DNA of 64,000 nt, from positions 16,882,311 through 16,946,310 of the forward strand of contig NC_068348.1 in assembly GCF_014633365.1 (NCBI RefSeq). The letters are read 5' to 3'. The notes under the pieces were generated by a model, which saw only the letters and a program-made list of their open reading frames with translations, did not search any database and was not told the DNA's origin. The translations under genes and the position numbers were made by a program. Position 1 is the stretch's first letter. The number at the start of each line of letters is the position of its first letter. The stretch comes from Diospyros lotus (Eukaryota > Streptophyta > Magnoliopsida > Ericales > Ebenaceae). Shown one piece after another: positions 32,791 through 43,386 of the stretch.

Positions 32791-34359
32791 TGAATAATTC
32801 CCTACAAAGTAGATATAAGTTATAATTTAGCTTATTTATGTAATGGAAGTGGGGAGAAAATATGATACAATTCAACATTTTTAACCACTAATCAACCAGC
32901 AGCGGAAGCACCTGGTCTATCATGCATACACACAAGGGTCACATGTACCTGAACAAGAACCTGGTAACACAGGCACAAACCACCACCTGGGAACACATAC
33001 AAAAGATGACCACCCCTCAAGGTTACATGGTTTATATATACAGACCAAGGGTAAAACCAGAAAATAAAACCACCCTGATTACATACAAAGGTTCATAAAA
33101 CCATAGGACACGACCACCTAGTATTTCCCTATACACCATCTATCTCGATAGGTTAAAAATTGCTAAGCTCGCCCCCAACCTTGTCCTTACCCTTACCTGG
33201 AATGAAGAAAAGAAAAATTGAGTCACAAGACTCAGCAAGCATATAAGGAAAGAAAGGCTGACAAGAGTGTGGAAGCTAGAGAGTAACTCACACCCCACAT
33301 GCAACATCCATACATAACATGCCCATGAATCACATGACATACATAGAGAAATTTCACATAATAAAATATGCACATACCAGTCCTTGGGGCCCATATAAGA
33401 TACAATGACACCCAAGTCCCCATCACAAACATGTCACTACTCTAAAAGGCAACATAACCTTCCACCTACCTCAGATATCCCTGGGTGGGCGCGACCATAC
33501 TAGAAATGACCCACTGATCATGCCTCGTCTGTAAACATAACCCCAGTGCGGAAACCCCCATCATCGAAATAGTTGTGCCTCTAATACCAGTGCCAAGAAT
33601 CATGCAAATGCACGTGTACAATGCAGTGGCATAATGAGCATAGCTGTGATACATAGCCCCCATAAAACCATGCACCAAACCACACTCTTCCATAAAGGAA
33701 ATCACATACCATGCTATGCATGTACCAAGCTACTCAGGATATCAAAAATAATCTAATATGTTTGTGCCCAAGAACACAAGTCATGTAGGTCCTGTACATG
33801 CAATATCCTAGTCCTTAATTGGCATGCATGGGACAAACAAATAAGTGATACAATGGCTACCATAAATAATCGATTAAACAACCACCAACAGGGCCTAGCT
33901 TCATTCCACAAAGAAATTTAGAGCGGAAACTATCTCTCCATGGCCACATGAACAACAAGACCCAAGGCTCCATTTCACAATGTATACCTATTTTTCCACA
34001 AAATAGAAGGTGGTCCAAGGGAAACATGACTAGGGGGAAAAATTGAACACTTTTGAGAATCAAACGAAATTAACGAGAAGTGATAGTCATGGAAAGACAA
34101 TGAAAGGGAAGTAACCGGGTAAGAACTTGCTTGAAACAACAAAGAAACTCCTTCTTCTTCTTCATCTGCCCCTCTTTTGGTTCTTTTTTCTTCTTCTTCC
34201 TCTGTATCTCTTCTTCGAGAATATGTTTAGATAAAGAACAGAGCATTTGGCATATATATGGGGAACAAAGGCTAGTGGGTGAGGATGTGTGGAAAAGTCG
34301 TGCCAAAATCTGGTGGAAGACGTCCTCCACCACCTGGAATAGAAAGTGGAAGTTATCTG

Positions 34360-34810
34360 GATGATGGGCAATGTATTCGGATATAAGAGAGAAAGGGAGA
34401 GAGAGACATATCCGAATAGCATCCAAGTTATTCAGATACCTTTTTATTAAACATAGGGTATTCGAATAGCCCCTTGGCTTATCCAAATACCTCCCCAAAG
34501 CTAAGGGTACCTAGATATCTCTTGAGCTATCTGGATATCCTTCCAAAGCCCAAGCCTATCCAAATATCATCTCCACCATATCCGAATATCTCACCCAAAA
34601 ACCCACCTATTTGAATGTCTAATGCACTATATTCGAATATTTCACTCCAAAAACCAACCTGTTTGGATATGCCAAGCTTCATATTTGGATATATCACACA
34701 TATATTCTGATACACCACCTCCATATTCTGATATCACCCCCCCCCCCATGTTCGGATACACCACCTCCATATTCGGATATCACAACCAAAAGAAAGCCTA
34801 TACATCCAAA
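34360..34810. repeat. TATCCGAATA array in LTR G3
   Basis: About 18 copies of TATCCGAATA / TATTCGGATATC in both near-palindromic readings, spaced 15-30 bp. It lies upstream, on the minus strand, of a TATATATG box near 34250. It includes a C11 run (34738-34748). Confidence 0.8.
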
Positions 34811-35405
34811 TACATTAAACAAAGGCCTAACACTTAATTAACATCCACCAAAAACAACATACTACACATCAAACTAACTCAACCTCAAAGCATGGTAAAA
34901 ACATTGCATAACTAAATTTGGGTCACTACTATTTGGATTTAGAACCACATGTTTCTAAACCCATTATAGCTTTGTCACCTATAAGAGGCTTAGCTAGCAC
35001 CTACAAGAGGCTTGGCTAGCACATAGGCTCTCTTGTAGGTTTCATCCCCTATTCGAAGCATGAACTAAATAGAGCCCTCATATTTTTGGGGGTTGGATTG
35101 GTCATTCAAAAATTTGTTCAAAATAGTGAGACTGTTCTGAGGTGTTGTTCAGTAGTTGTTTGGTGAGGACGAAAACTGCCCCTGGTGGAATTTTAGCCAC
35201 AATATCAACAAAGAAACTCCCCATTGAGGTATACTATTAAACGCCTTATGGATGGTTTCATCTTTGGTTGCACATGGTTGTTGATACTAGGTCTTGCAAG
35301 GTAATCTTGTTTTTATTTTAGCTACGTTTATCATGCGTTTTTGAAAAAGTTTTGAAAATTGGTAAAACCCTTGCATGAACCACCAAGTGTTGGCGTTCCC
35401 TTTCA

Positions 35406-36519
35406 ATAATAGGTTAGGACATGCTAGTATGAGCATCCTATCAAAACTCTCCAAAAATGATCTTGTTAAAGGATTGTCAAACTTAAAATTTGAAAAAGAT
35501 CATGTGTGTGATGCTTATGTGAAGGGAAAACAAATTAGTGAACCTTTCAAACCTAAAAATGAAGTCTCAACCACTAGGTCATTAGCACTACTTCATTTAG
35601 ATACTTTTGGTCCTATGAGAACTCAAAGTCTACGTGGCAAACAATATTTGTTATAATAGATGATTACACTATGTTCACTTGGGTAATATTTCTTGCTTCT
35701 AAGAGTGAAACATTTAAATTATTTAAAATTTTTTGTGAAAGAGTTTAAAATGATAAAGGTCTAACTATTTTCAAAATTAGAAGTGATCATGGAGGAGAAT
35801 TTGAAAATAACAATTCAAATGTTTTTGTGAAGAAAATGGTTTTGAACATAATTTTTCATATGCTCGAGTGCCACAACAAAAAGGGGTTGTTCAAAGGAAA
35901 AATAAATCATTACAAGAAATAGCTAAGACTATGCTTATTGACAAAAATCTTCCTAAATATTTTTGAGCAAAAGTCGTGAATAAATCTTGTTATATTCTAA
36001 ATAGGGTTTCCAGAAGACCTATTTTAAAGAAAACCTCCTATGAGTTATACAAAGGTAAAAGACCAAACATATCCTATTTCCACATCTTTGGAAGCAAATG
36101 TTTTATTTTAAACAATGGAAATATGTCATAGAAAAATTTGATGTCAAGAGTGATGAAGGTATCTTTCTAGGTTATTCCTCACAAAGTAAGGCTTATAAAG
36201 TATTCAACAAAAGAACGTTAGTAGTAAAAGAATCAATCCATGGTGTGGTTGATGATTTAAACTATTATCTACCAAAGCTAAATGAGGAATGTAATGATGA
36301 ATTAAATCAAAATCTTGAAAAGCTCTCTTTTGAATAAGGAAGAAAACTCGTCAAGTGAAAATATCATTAATGAAGAAAACACGAATCATGAGGAAAAAGA
36401 CCCTCATTCCCAAGCAATATTTGGAAAACAATGAAATCATTGAAGATCCTTCTGAAGGAATTAGGACTAGGTTTTCAATCAAAAATGAATGTAGATTCAC
36501 TGCATTTTTATCCCAAATT
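35406..36519 (+). pseudogene. Copia Z GAG-pre-integrase and integrase relic
   Basis: Continues from 27826 after X3. The N-terminal part (RLGHASMSILSKLSKNDLVKG and LKFEKDHVCDAYVKGKQ) is the zinc-binding pre-integrase region, the second Cys being Tyr. In the integrase core, LLHLDTFGP holds the first catalytic Asp and IRSDHGGEFEN the second. In PQQKGVVQRKNKSLQE the catalytic Glu is Gln. Stops are frequent between 35655 and 36095. The C-terminal part (DVKSDEGIFLGYSSQSKAYKV) is open. It is cut at 36519 by LTR W2. Confidence 0.87.
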
Positions 36520-36569
36520 TGTTGTGCCCCAATAATCGAAAGGGAGAACTCTAAGCATTGCGGGGAAGG

Positions 36570-37405
36570 AACCCTTCGAAAGCTGCTAGGAAAAGACCCT
36601 TCGAAAGCTGCTAGGGAGGGACTTTCGGAAGCTGCTGGGGAAGGGCCTTTCGGAAGCTGCTGGGGAAGGACCTTCAGAAGCTGCTGGGGAAGGGCCCTTC
36701 AGAAGCTGCAGGATGGACCTTTGGAAGGGTTTGGAGCGGTTGGGGAAGGTTCCTTCAGAAGAAACCCTTCGGAAGCCTCATTCGGAAAGGTTCCTTCGGA
36801 AGGAATCCTTTGAAAGGGCCACGTGTGCTCCCTGCTCGATCTCTATAAAAGGTCAGGTTCAACCCTCAGAAAGGGATAAAAAATTGGTATTTCTCTCCCA
36901 TTTTCCTTCCAAAATTTAGTCCTCTTTTTTCATTCCTCACGATTATTTTCCTTTCGTTACTAACTTGAGCATCGGAGGGTCTTCGCGAGAGAAAAATCTT
37001 GCGAGCCTTCTAATCCTTGTTTGTCCACTCCAATTCCTTCGGAAGCCTCATTCTGAAGGGAGTTTACGAAAGCAGTCTTCGAAAGCAGCATTAAGGATCC
37101 CTTCGGAAGCAGCATTAAGGATCCTTTCGGAAGCATCACTCTAATTCCTTCAGAAGCATCACTCCAGATCCTTCAGAAGCATCACTCCTATTCTTTTAGA
37201 AGCCTCATTTGGAAGGGAGTCTTCGGAAGCTGCTGGGGAAGGACCCTTCGGAAGCCTCATTCGAAAGGACTAAAAACCCTTCGAAAGATCCCTCAAGAGC
37301 ATCGCCAACTTGACTAGAACCTATTGCGAGCCACCCTTCGGAAGCCTATTGTGAGCCACCCTTCAAAAAGAACCCTTCGGAAGCGTCTTTCGAAAGCAAC
37401 CCTTT
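36570..37405. repeat. CCTTCGGAAGC array in LTR W2
   Basis: More than 30 copies of CCTTCGGAAGC or close variants (CTTCGAAAGC, CTTCAGAAGC), many in a longer unit with TGCTGGGGAAGGACC. CTTC-G-GAAG is an inverted repeat about one base. The copies flank the TATA box on both sides (36570-36830 and 37045-37405), as the arrays of W do. Confidence 0.88.
36844..36850 (+). promoter_or_regulatory. TATA box of LTR W2
   Basis: TATAAAA in CTCTATAAAAGG, located between two blocks of the CCTTCGGAAGC array. Confidence 0.65.
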
Positions 37406-37515
37406 GGAAGCCCCATTTAGTTTTGTAGCCAAATCTTCGATCGAGTCCCAAGGCCAACGGCATCCACGTCCATCCCACTCCTAAAAATTCTAATTGTTAT
37501 ATTTTGGCAACAACA

Positions 37516-39005
37516 AAATTGAACCCAAAAATATAAAAAGAGGTCTTAGAAGATGAAAATTTGATCATCATCATGCAAGAAGAACTTAATCAATTTGAAA
37601 GAAATGAAGTGTGGTAGCTTGTTCCAATTCCAATGCTTAAAAATCATCCAACAATAGGAACATAATGTGTATTTAGAAACAAAATGGATGAAAGTGGAGT
37701 AGTTGTAAGAAACAAATCTAAGATAGCAGCTCAAAGGTATAGTCAAGAAGAAGGAATAGACTATGATGAAACATATGCCTCTGTTACTAGGTTAAAAGCC
37801 ATTAGGATGCTTTTAGCTTTTGCATGCTACAAGGATTTCAAATGGATGTAAAAAGTGCATTTTTAAATGGTTTTATAAATGAAGAAGTGTATGTCAAACA
37901 ACCCCCCAATTTTGAATTAAACTCTCTAAGGCATTAGATGGTCTAAAACAAGATCCTAGAGCTTAGTATGAAAGATTGAGTAAATTTTTGTTAGAAAAGA
38001 ATTTTAAAAGAGGAAAAGTAGACAACCCTTTTCATTAAAACCCAAGATAAAGATATCTTATTAGTTCAAATCTATGTTAATGATATCATCTTTGGAGCAT
38101 CAAATGAAACCTTATGTAATAACTTTGCAAAACGTATGCAAGGGGAATTTGAGATGAGTACAATGGGAGAATTAAATTATTTCCTAAGATTACAAATTGG
38201 ACAAAAAGATGAAGGCATATTCATAAGTCAATAAAAATATATCAAAGATCTTGTAAAAAGATTTGAAATGAAAGATTGCAAGCCTATTGCTACACCAATG
38301 AGTAGTTCATCATATCTTGACAAAGATGAATTAAGAAAATTTGTGGATATTAAATTGTATAGAAGTATGATTTGATCTTTGATTTATTTAACCACTAGTA
38401 GACCAAATATCATGCTTAGTGTTTGCTTTTGTGCTAGATTTTTGTCCAATCCTAAATAATCTCATCTTAAAGCTGTAAATAGAATTTTGAGATATTTGAA
38501 ATCTTCATCCAATCTTGAGCTATGTTTTCCAAAATCCAATATTTTGGATCTAATTGCTTGCACATATTTAGATTATGATGGATGTAAAATAGATAGAAAA
38601 AACACTTCTGGCTCATGTCAATTCTTAGAAAATTGTTTTGTATCTTGGTTTAGTAAGAAGTAAAACACCATTGCACTATCATCTACTGAAGCCGAATATG
38701 TGGTTTTTGCTAATTGTTGTACTCAAATTCTTTAGATCAAACATCAAATAGAAGACTATGGCATCAAACTTAACAACATACCCATAAAATGTGACAATAC
38801 AAGTGTCATTGCTCTAACAAAAAATCCCGTCTTCCATGCTAGGACCAAGGACATTGAAATTAAGCATCATTTTATTAGGGACCATGTCCAAAAAGGTGAT
38901 ATAAAACTTGAATTTATAGATACAAAATCACCAAATAGCTGATATCTTCAAAAAACCATTAGATAAAAATAAATTTGAATTTTTTATAAGTGAACTAGGA
39001 ATGAT
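37516..39005 (+). pseudogene. Copia Z reverse transcriptase-RNase H relic
   Basis: Starts with the conserved segment before RT (QEELNQFERNEVW near 37580) and passes through SKIAAQRYSQEEGIDYDET (near 37715). The catalytic region reads IYVNDIIFG (near 38070): YVDD has become YVND, so polymerase activity is lost. RNase H retains SSTEAEYV (near 38680) and IKCDNTSVIALTKNPV. The polyprotein ends with IADIFKKPLDKNKF and SELGMI near 39005. Frameshifts and stops are frequent, more than in copia Y. Confidence 0.87.
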
Positions 39006-39419
39006 TGGATCGTAATATGTTAACCATGTGGTATTTTATATGTGGGATTGTGTTGTCTATGTGTTTCATTAACATGATAAATGTTGTTAATTTTTTTTTT
39101 TTTTTGAAATTGTTTGCAAAGTGTTTTAATTTTTTGAAAAGCAGAGTGGAAACTATCGACTAGTTGAATGAAACTATCGACTACATGGACTATGCTTGAT
39201 ATTCATTTGTGAGCAAGTAAAAATGATTGACCGTTTAAGTCAAACTATCGACCACTTCTATCAAGTATATGTAGAGGTGGGCAACTGATCAAATGCTTAT
39301 TCACAAAAAACCTTCCTCTTTTTCTCTCTTAGTCCATTCTCTTCGGCTCCCACACCTCATTCAATCGATTTCTTCTATTTTCAACCGATTCACCCATTAT
39401 ATAGCCTCCAAATCATCAA
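39006..39419 (+). other. Copia Z spacer between pol and the downstream ORF
   Basis: Non-coding. It contains a T13 run near 39092 and three ACTATCGACTA/ACTATCGACCA words (39155-39256). These resemble the TCGAC words of the Z-family LTRs. Confidence 0.55.
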
Positions 39420-40620
39420 ATGGCACAAACCAAGCACCAATTGGTTTCTAGAAACCCTAGTTCTCATGAACCATCAGATATTCAACGCCTTGTGGACAAC
39501 CCACAAAACATGGAGTACTTCTCGTCACTTTTTGGGTCACATGATATCCTTCTTGATAGGTTTCTTGATATCCCCTTTCTCGAATCCATTCAATTTCCAT
39601 ACATTGAAAATTTTAGGAATTTTGGTTGGATGGATTTTATCTCATTGCATAGGGATATTTATGTCAATGTCATTAGAATTTGTTATTCAAATGCCACCAA
39701 TGTATTTCATGGTTATCCCTCAGAATTCGGTTTAAAACCAAAGTTTATGGTAAATCTTTTGAAGTCAATACCTCGCTCATTCATAATCTCTTCAGCATCC
39801 CTAAGAGTGGTTTAGGATATCAATCTCGGTCTTTTAATTTTGTAGAAGCCACTCAAGTTGTGTTTGAAGATGAAACTCTCACTCGTTATATTGACTTTGA
39901 ATTATAGTTATCCATGTGTAACTGTCTTCTCTACTTAATCTGTGTCCACATTCTCATTCCTGGGAAGTGCAATTTTACCCGAGTCACTAAGGAAGACTTC
40001 TGGCTTATGTATAACATCATTACACGGCACCATATCGATGTCTGTTCTATCATTCTTAGCCAAATGATTGGCGTATTCACTAGTAAAACTTGGTGCCTCC
40101 CATATGGCGTAGCCATGAATACCATTCCAAACACTAAAGTAGATAATCTTGGAAATATTAAGTGAGTGTTTATAAATCCATCCCAGTACCTAAACCGAGC
40201 ATTTGTTGTCCATATGGGGTACAAATAAGACAATGAAAGGAGATGGGTTAAGTCTAAGAAGAGGAACAAAGTTCACATTTTCGAGGATAAGGAAGACTAG
40301 CCTCTACCTCCTCATCTTCCTTCTTTATCCAAGCTGCCTCAATCCCCACTGCTTGTTCCATCATCTCAACCCTTAGATGATTGCTCATTGCATCAAGATG
40401 ATCTTCAGCTCCTTCTGCATAGCATGACAAACCTCAAGTCTGAGGTCAACAGTCTTCGGGGAGAGATTAGGTATATCCATAGCTGGCAGGATGAGACGTC
40501 AACTCAGATAATGCAATTCATGATGACCATTCTCTATCGAGTCTTAGATATTTGCTCGATTACATGTTCACACATTTTGTACCATTGTATGTTTTTGCTT
40601 TTCGAAGATTATGTTTCTTA
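39420..40620 (+). pseudogene. Copia Z ORF3: plant transposon protein-like domain, broken
   Basis: A third coding region in sense between pol and the 3' LTR. It starts MAQTKHQLVSRNPSS and continues through WMDFISLHRDIYVNVIRICY, FHGYPSEFGLKP, then in other frames VNTSLIHNLFSIPKSGLGYQ, CNFTRVTKEDFWLMYNIIT and CLPYGVAMNTI. The order resembles the domain called putative plant transposon protein (Transposase_32-like), often seen behind pol in SIRE/Tork elements and in other plant transposons. The tail (40380-40620) is a short helical segment. At least three frame breaks make it a pseudogene. Function in the family is unknown to me; the env position does not imply an envelope. Confidence 0.65.
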
Positions 40621-40844
40621 TATATTGATCTTGTGACTATGTATTGAACACTTGTTGTTCGGAATATCATCTTGATTGGTTGTCTTATTTTATCTATGAA
40701 TTACATTTCCTTATTCACTAATGTTTGCTTGTTTGTATTTTAAAGAACAAGTCATATTAAAAGAACGTTTATATTAAGGGGGAAGTTTGGTAGTATTCAT
40801 TTTTTAAGAGTGCCATTTCTTTTAAATCCTTTTTGAATTATGAT

Positions 40845-40902
40845 AAAAAGGGGGAGAAATTGTTGTGTTGTTTAGTTTTATCAATATCAAAAATGAGGAG
40901 AT
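40845..40902 (+). promoter_or_regulatory. Double polypurine tract of copia Z
   Basis: AAAAAGGGGGAGAAA at 40845-40859 and AAAAATGAGGAGA at 40889-40901. The second ends next to the LTR start TGTTGTTT at 40903 and would prime plus-strand DNA. Doubled tracts are usual in this copia group. Confidence 0.75.
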
Positions 40903-41159
40903 TGTTGTTTAATTTTTCTCTTTGATATTGTTTTGATGATGAAAAACTTCATTTGTTATTATGCGTCCATCTTTTATAAAATGATTATCTATAGGTGCAA
41001 CTTAATTATTTTAAGCACCATACTAAAAATTATCCAATGCCAAAATATGTTTTCAATATCCTTGATAGCATTTGGAAAAACAAGTTTTTATTCTCAAAAG
41101 AATCTTTTATGTTCGTTCTATCAAAGTTAGCCATATAACATGAGAACATATAAATCATG

Positions 41160-41420
41160 TTTTATTTTAATTGAAGGCCAAACTATTGACTATTTTTCGC
41201 AAACTGATCAACTGTTTGCTCTTGAGGTGTTGACCGACTTTCTAAGCTTGTCGACCAGTCTTATGTAGGCTCTCAGCCAACTCTGATCGACAGCTACTGC
41301 ATAAAAATTGATTAATCATTTTTGTCCTTGTCAACCCTTTTTCTTTCTCATGTCGATCTTTTCTTGAGGTTTTACACTAACCGGTCAACCATTTTTATGA
41401 GCCTAATGACCATTTTGATC
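41160..41420. repeat. Degenerate TCGACC/TTGACC cluster in Z 3' LTR
   Basis: Words such as ACTATTGACTA, CTGATCAACTG, GTTGACCGAC, TTGTCGACCAGTC and CCGGTCAACCA, spaced 15-30 bp. The cluster lies 90-350 bp upstream of the TATA box, the same place as the arrays in C1 and C2, but is much more decayed. Confidence 0.55.
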
Positions 41421-41510
41421 GCATATGTCTTTAACGACTAGTTTTGCAAATCATGAAATTCGGCCAATGGCTCTATCAATGGCTAATAAATTCAAAGACC
41501 AAAAGAAACC

Positions 41511-41518
41511 TATAAATA
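41511..41518 (+). promoter_or_regulatory. TATA box of Z 3' LTR
   Basis: TATAAATA in ACCTATAAATACCAGC, homologous to the boxes of C2 and C1. Confidence 0.65.
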
Positions 41519-42852
41519 CCAGCAAGATGGTGCATTTGAGATGTTAGAGAAACCATTATAAGGTTAAAGCCTACTATTCTATTCAAGTGCTCTAATGATT
41601 TTAAATCTTTCTCTCAAAAATGCTTTGTATATCATTTGTATTATTTGTCTAAACCTTTGTGTGTAATTTTTTAGAGACATTACAACTGGGGGATTTATCT
41701 CTCTTCTTTAAAATTCATTGTATAATGCCTAGCAAGATTGTTAGAAGGTTTTAGTGATTGTACTAGAGGGTATACTTGGGATCAATTAGGAGGTTTTAGT
41801 GATTGTTGAAAATTCTTAATGAAGAGTTAAGATAGTGGATTATGTTATTTGAGTTGAACTACTGTAAATCACTTGTATTATTTTCGCATTTATCATTTAT
41901 TTCCTCAATCTTTTTAAGCTTGACTCTATACTCATCATCTTATTACACTAAAACCTCAACAATAAATAAAATTTTGTAAGCTTAAACAAAAAAAATTTAA
42001 ACACCCAATTCACCCCCTCTCTTAGGTGTGTGGTGTCATTATTTACACAACCTAACAATGATTGTGCAATTACCATAGATATTTGTTTGGTACATAATAG
42101 AAGATAAATACTATCTGTATTAATATTACAATTTGCAATATTTTGATTTCCTTAATAGAAACCAAAACCTAATTGTAAATCTTATTTTCTAAAATTTACC
42201 AACCAAACTACTTTAAAAGAAAATAAATCATTCAAAACCAAATTAACTAATTTTTTTTGTTTGGTTTAATGGTTGGAACTAAATTATGCACATTCCTAAT
42301 TTTTTTAGGATGAATACAAAGAGTTGAGTTTCGGAATAAGTTTTTATTTTTATTTTCAAGCTAAATTATATTTTGGTAGAAATAAGAGATTACAATTGAG
42401 ATTAAGTATCACAATTTTTTCTTAAACTCAATTAAATTATATTCATAAACTATTCTTACTATTTGGTTAATAAGAGAAAAATAGCTCTCTTACTTAAGAC
42501 AAATTTAAATTTTTGTTGTATTGTTATGTATTAATCTCCTCTTAGTGTTAAATACCAATCTCAAACTCCTCTTCTTGAATCTATTTAATTGGATCAAAAC
42601 AGTTACGAGTTCTAACAAAGGGAATTTGCTGGAATGAAAGTTTTTTTAAAAAAAAAAGGGGAAATGGAGATGGGAATAGAATTGAGAATGGGAATCTGAA
42701 TATAATTGAATGACTACTTCATTCCATTAGTACAATAGTAACGAAATGATTATTTTATTACATTCTTGTGTTTGATATGCCAGCACTTGAATGGAATAGA
42801 ATAAAAAAATAATTATATAAGAAAAATGTCTTCCAACAGAAAAACAATAAAA

Positions 42853-43151
42853 TATATGTTTTTTATTTTTTAGATGTTATTAAAATTGTTTCTGGGTTCC
42901 CATAAAATATTATTCGAATTTTTAGATATTAATGATTATTTGTTTTTTATTGGGTGTTCACAATATTTTATTTTTATTTTTGGGTCTTAATAACATAGTA
43001 TTTTTATTTTTGGGCATCAATAAAATATTGTTTGCATATATTTTAGTGCTAAAAATATATATTTTTATTTTTGGGTGTTAATGAAATATTATTTTTATTG
43101 CTAAGTATGGAATGTTATTTTTGGGTGTTAATAAAATATTGTTATTTAATT
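42853..43151. repeat. Degenerate tandem repeat of about 35 bp
   Basis: Seven or so copies of a unit consisting of TTTTTATTTTTGGGTGTTAA followed by TAAAATATT, with substitutions and length changes. Confidence 0.7.
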
Positions 43152-43319
43152 TTATATAAGATATTTTGAAATTAAAAAATATAATGTAAAACAGTTATTG
43201 CAAAAATATTTGATAGAATAGAAGGAGGATTCCATTCATGTCTGGAGAGATTACCTATTTCCAAGTATAACGGAATAGGATTCTTTAGGTAATATTTGAT
43301 GAAATGAAAAGGGATCAAT

Positions 43320-43386
43320 ACCACCATCACCATACACCATTGCCGCCGCCACCACCACCACCGCCAGTGCCCACAACTGCCACCAT
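43320..43386. repeat. CCACCA/CCGCCG microsatellite
   Basis: Imperfect trinucleotide repeat (CCACCATCACC, GCCGCCGCCACCACC). No surrounding coding frame of convincing length. Confidence 0.75.

Larger units (their letters stand above)
30744..34931 (-). mobile_element. Block of two reverse gypsy-type LTRs (H and G3) inside X3
   Basis: X3 is interrupted after ACTATTTG (30736-30743) and resumes after ACTATTTG at about 34929-34936. The inserted block starts TGTGGAACCGC. It contains two promoter-like regions on the minus strand (near 32288 and 34250), each preceded by a TTCGGAT array, so at least two LTRs are present: H (30744 to about 32838) and G3 (about 32839 to 34931). The inner boundary is placed at TGTAATGG, 55 bp before an AGCGGAAGC word that also sits near the ends of T1-T3. 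Whether G3 is nested in H or beside it is unresolved. No coding domain was seen. Confidence 0.6.
27827..35405 (+). mobile_element. Solo LTR X3, family X, forward, with nested insertions
   Basis: Starts TGTTAGTGTTAG and ends GGCGTTCCCTTTCA, with perfect ATAAT duplications at 27822-27826 and 35406-35410. It defines both ends of family X. After removing the TIR element (28286-29407) and the LTR block (30744-34931) about 2.26 kb remain. It carries the GTTAAGAGTTAAC array (30084-30245), a GTCGACCG site (30287) and a TC microsatellite (30490-30515). No internal element sequence remains, so it is a solo LTR inside copia Z. Confidence 0.92.
36520..37515 (+). mobile_element. Solo LTR W2, relative of element W, inside copia Z
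   Basis: A 996 bp LTR: TGTTGTGCCCC to GGCAACAACA, flanked by AAATT at 36515-36519 and 37516-37520. Ends and length class match the LTRs of W (47655 and 58173). It has a TATA box (36844) and an array of CCTTCGGAAGC on both sides of it. Removing W2 and one duplication restores the copia frame, so the insertion is independently supported. Confidence 0.93.
40903..42057 (+). mobile_element. 3' LTR of copia Z
   Basis: Runs from TGTTGTTTAATT to ACAACCTAACA (1155 bp). The beginning (TTTTGATGATGAAAAAC) and the C-rich end (TTCACCCCCTCTCTTAGG) match LTRs C1 and C2, which are therefore solo LTRs of this group. The TATA box is at 41511. No 5' LTR survives, so age cannot be estimated from LTR divergence and no target duplication can be checked. 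Confidence 0.87.

Noticed and set aside
36355..36919. Open frames joining copia Z integrase to the CCTTCGGAAGC repeat
   Set aside because: The frame runs from Z into solo LTR W2 by chance; the duplication AAATT marks the border.
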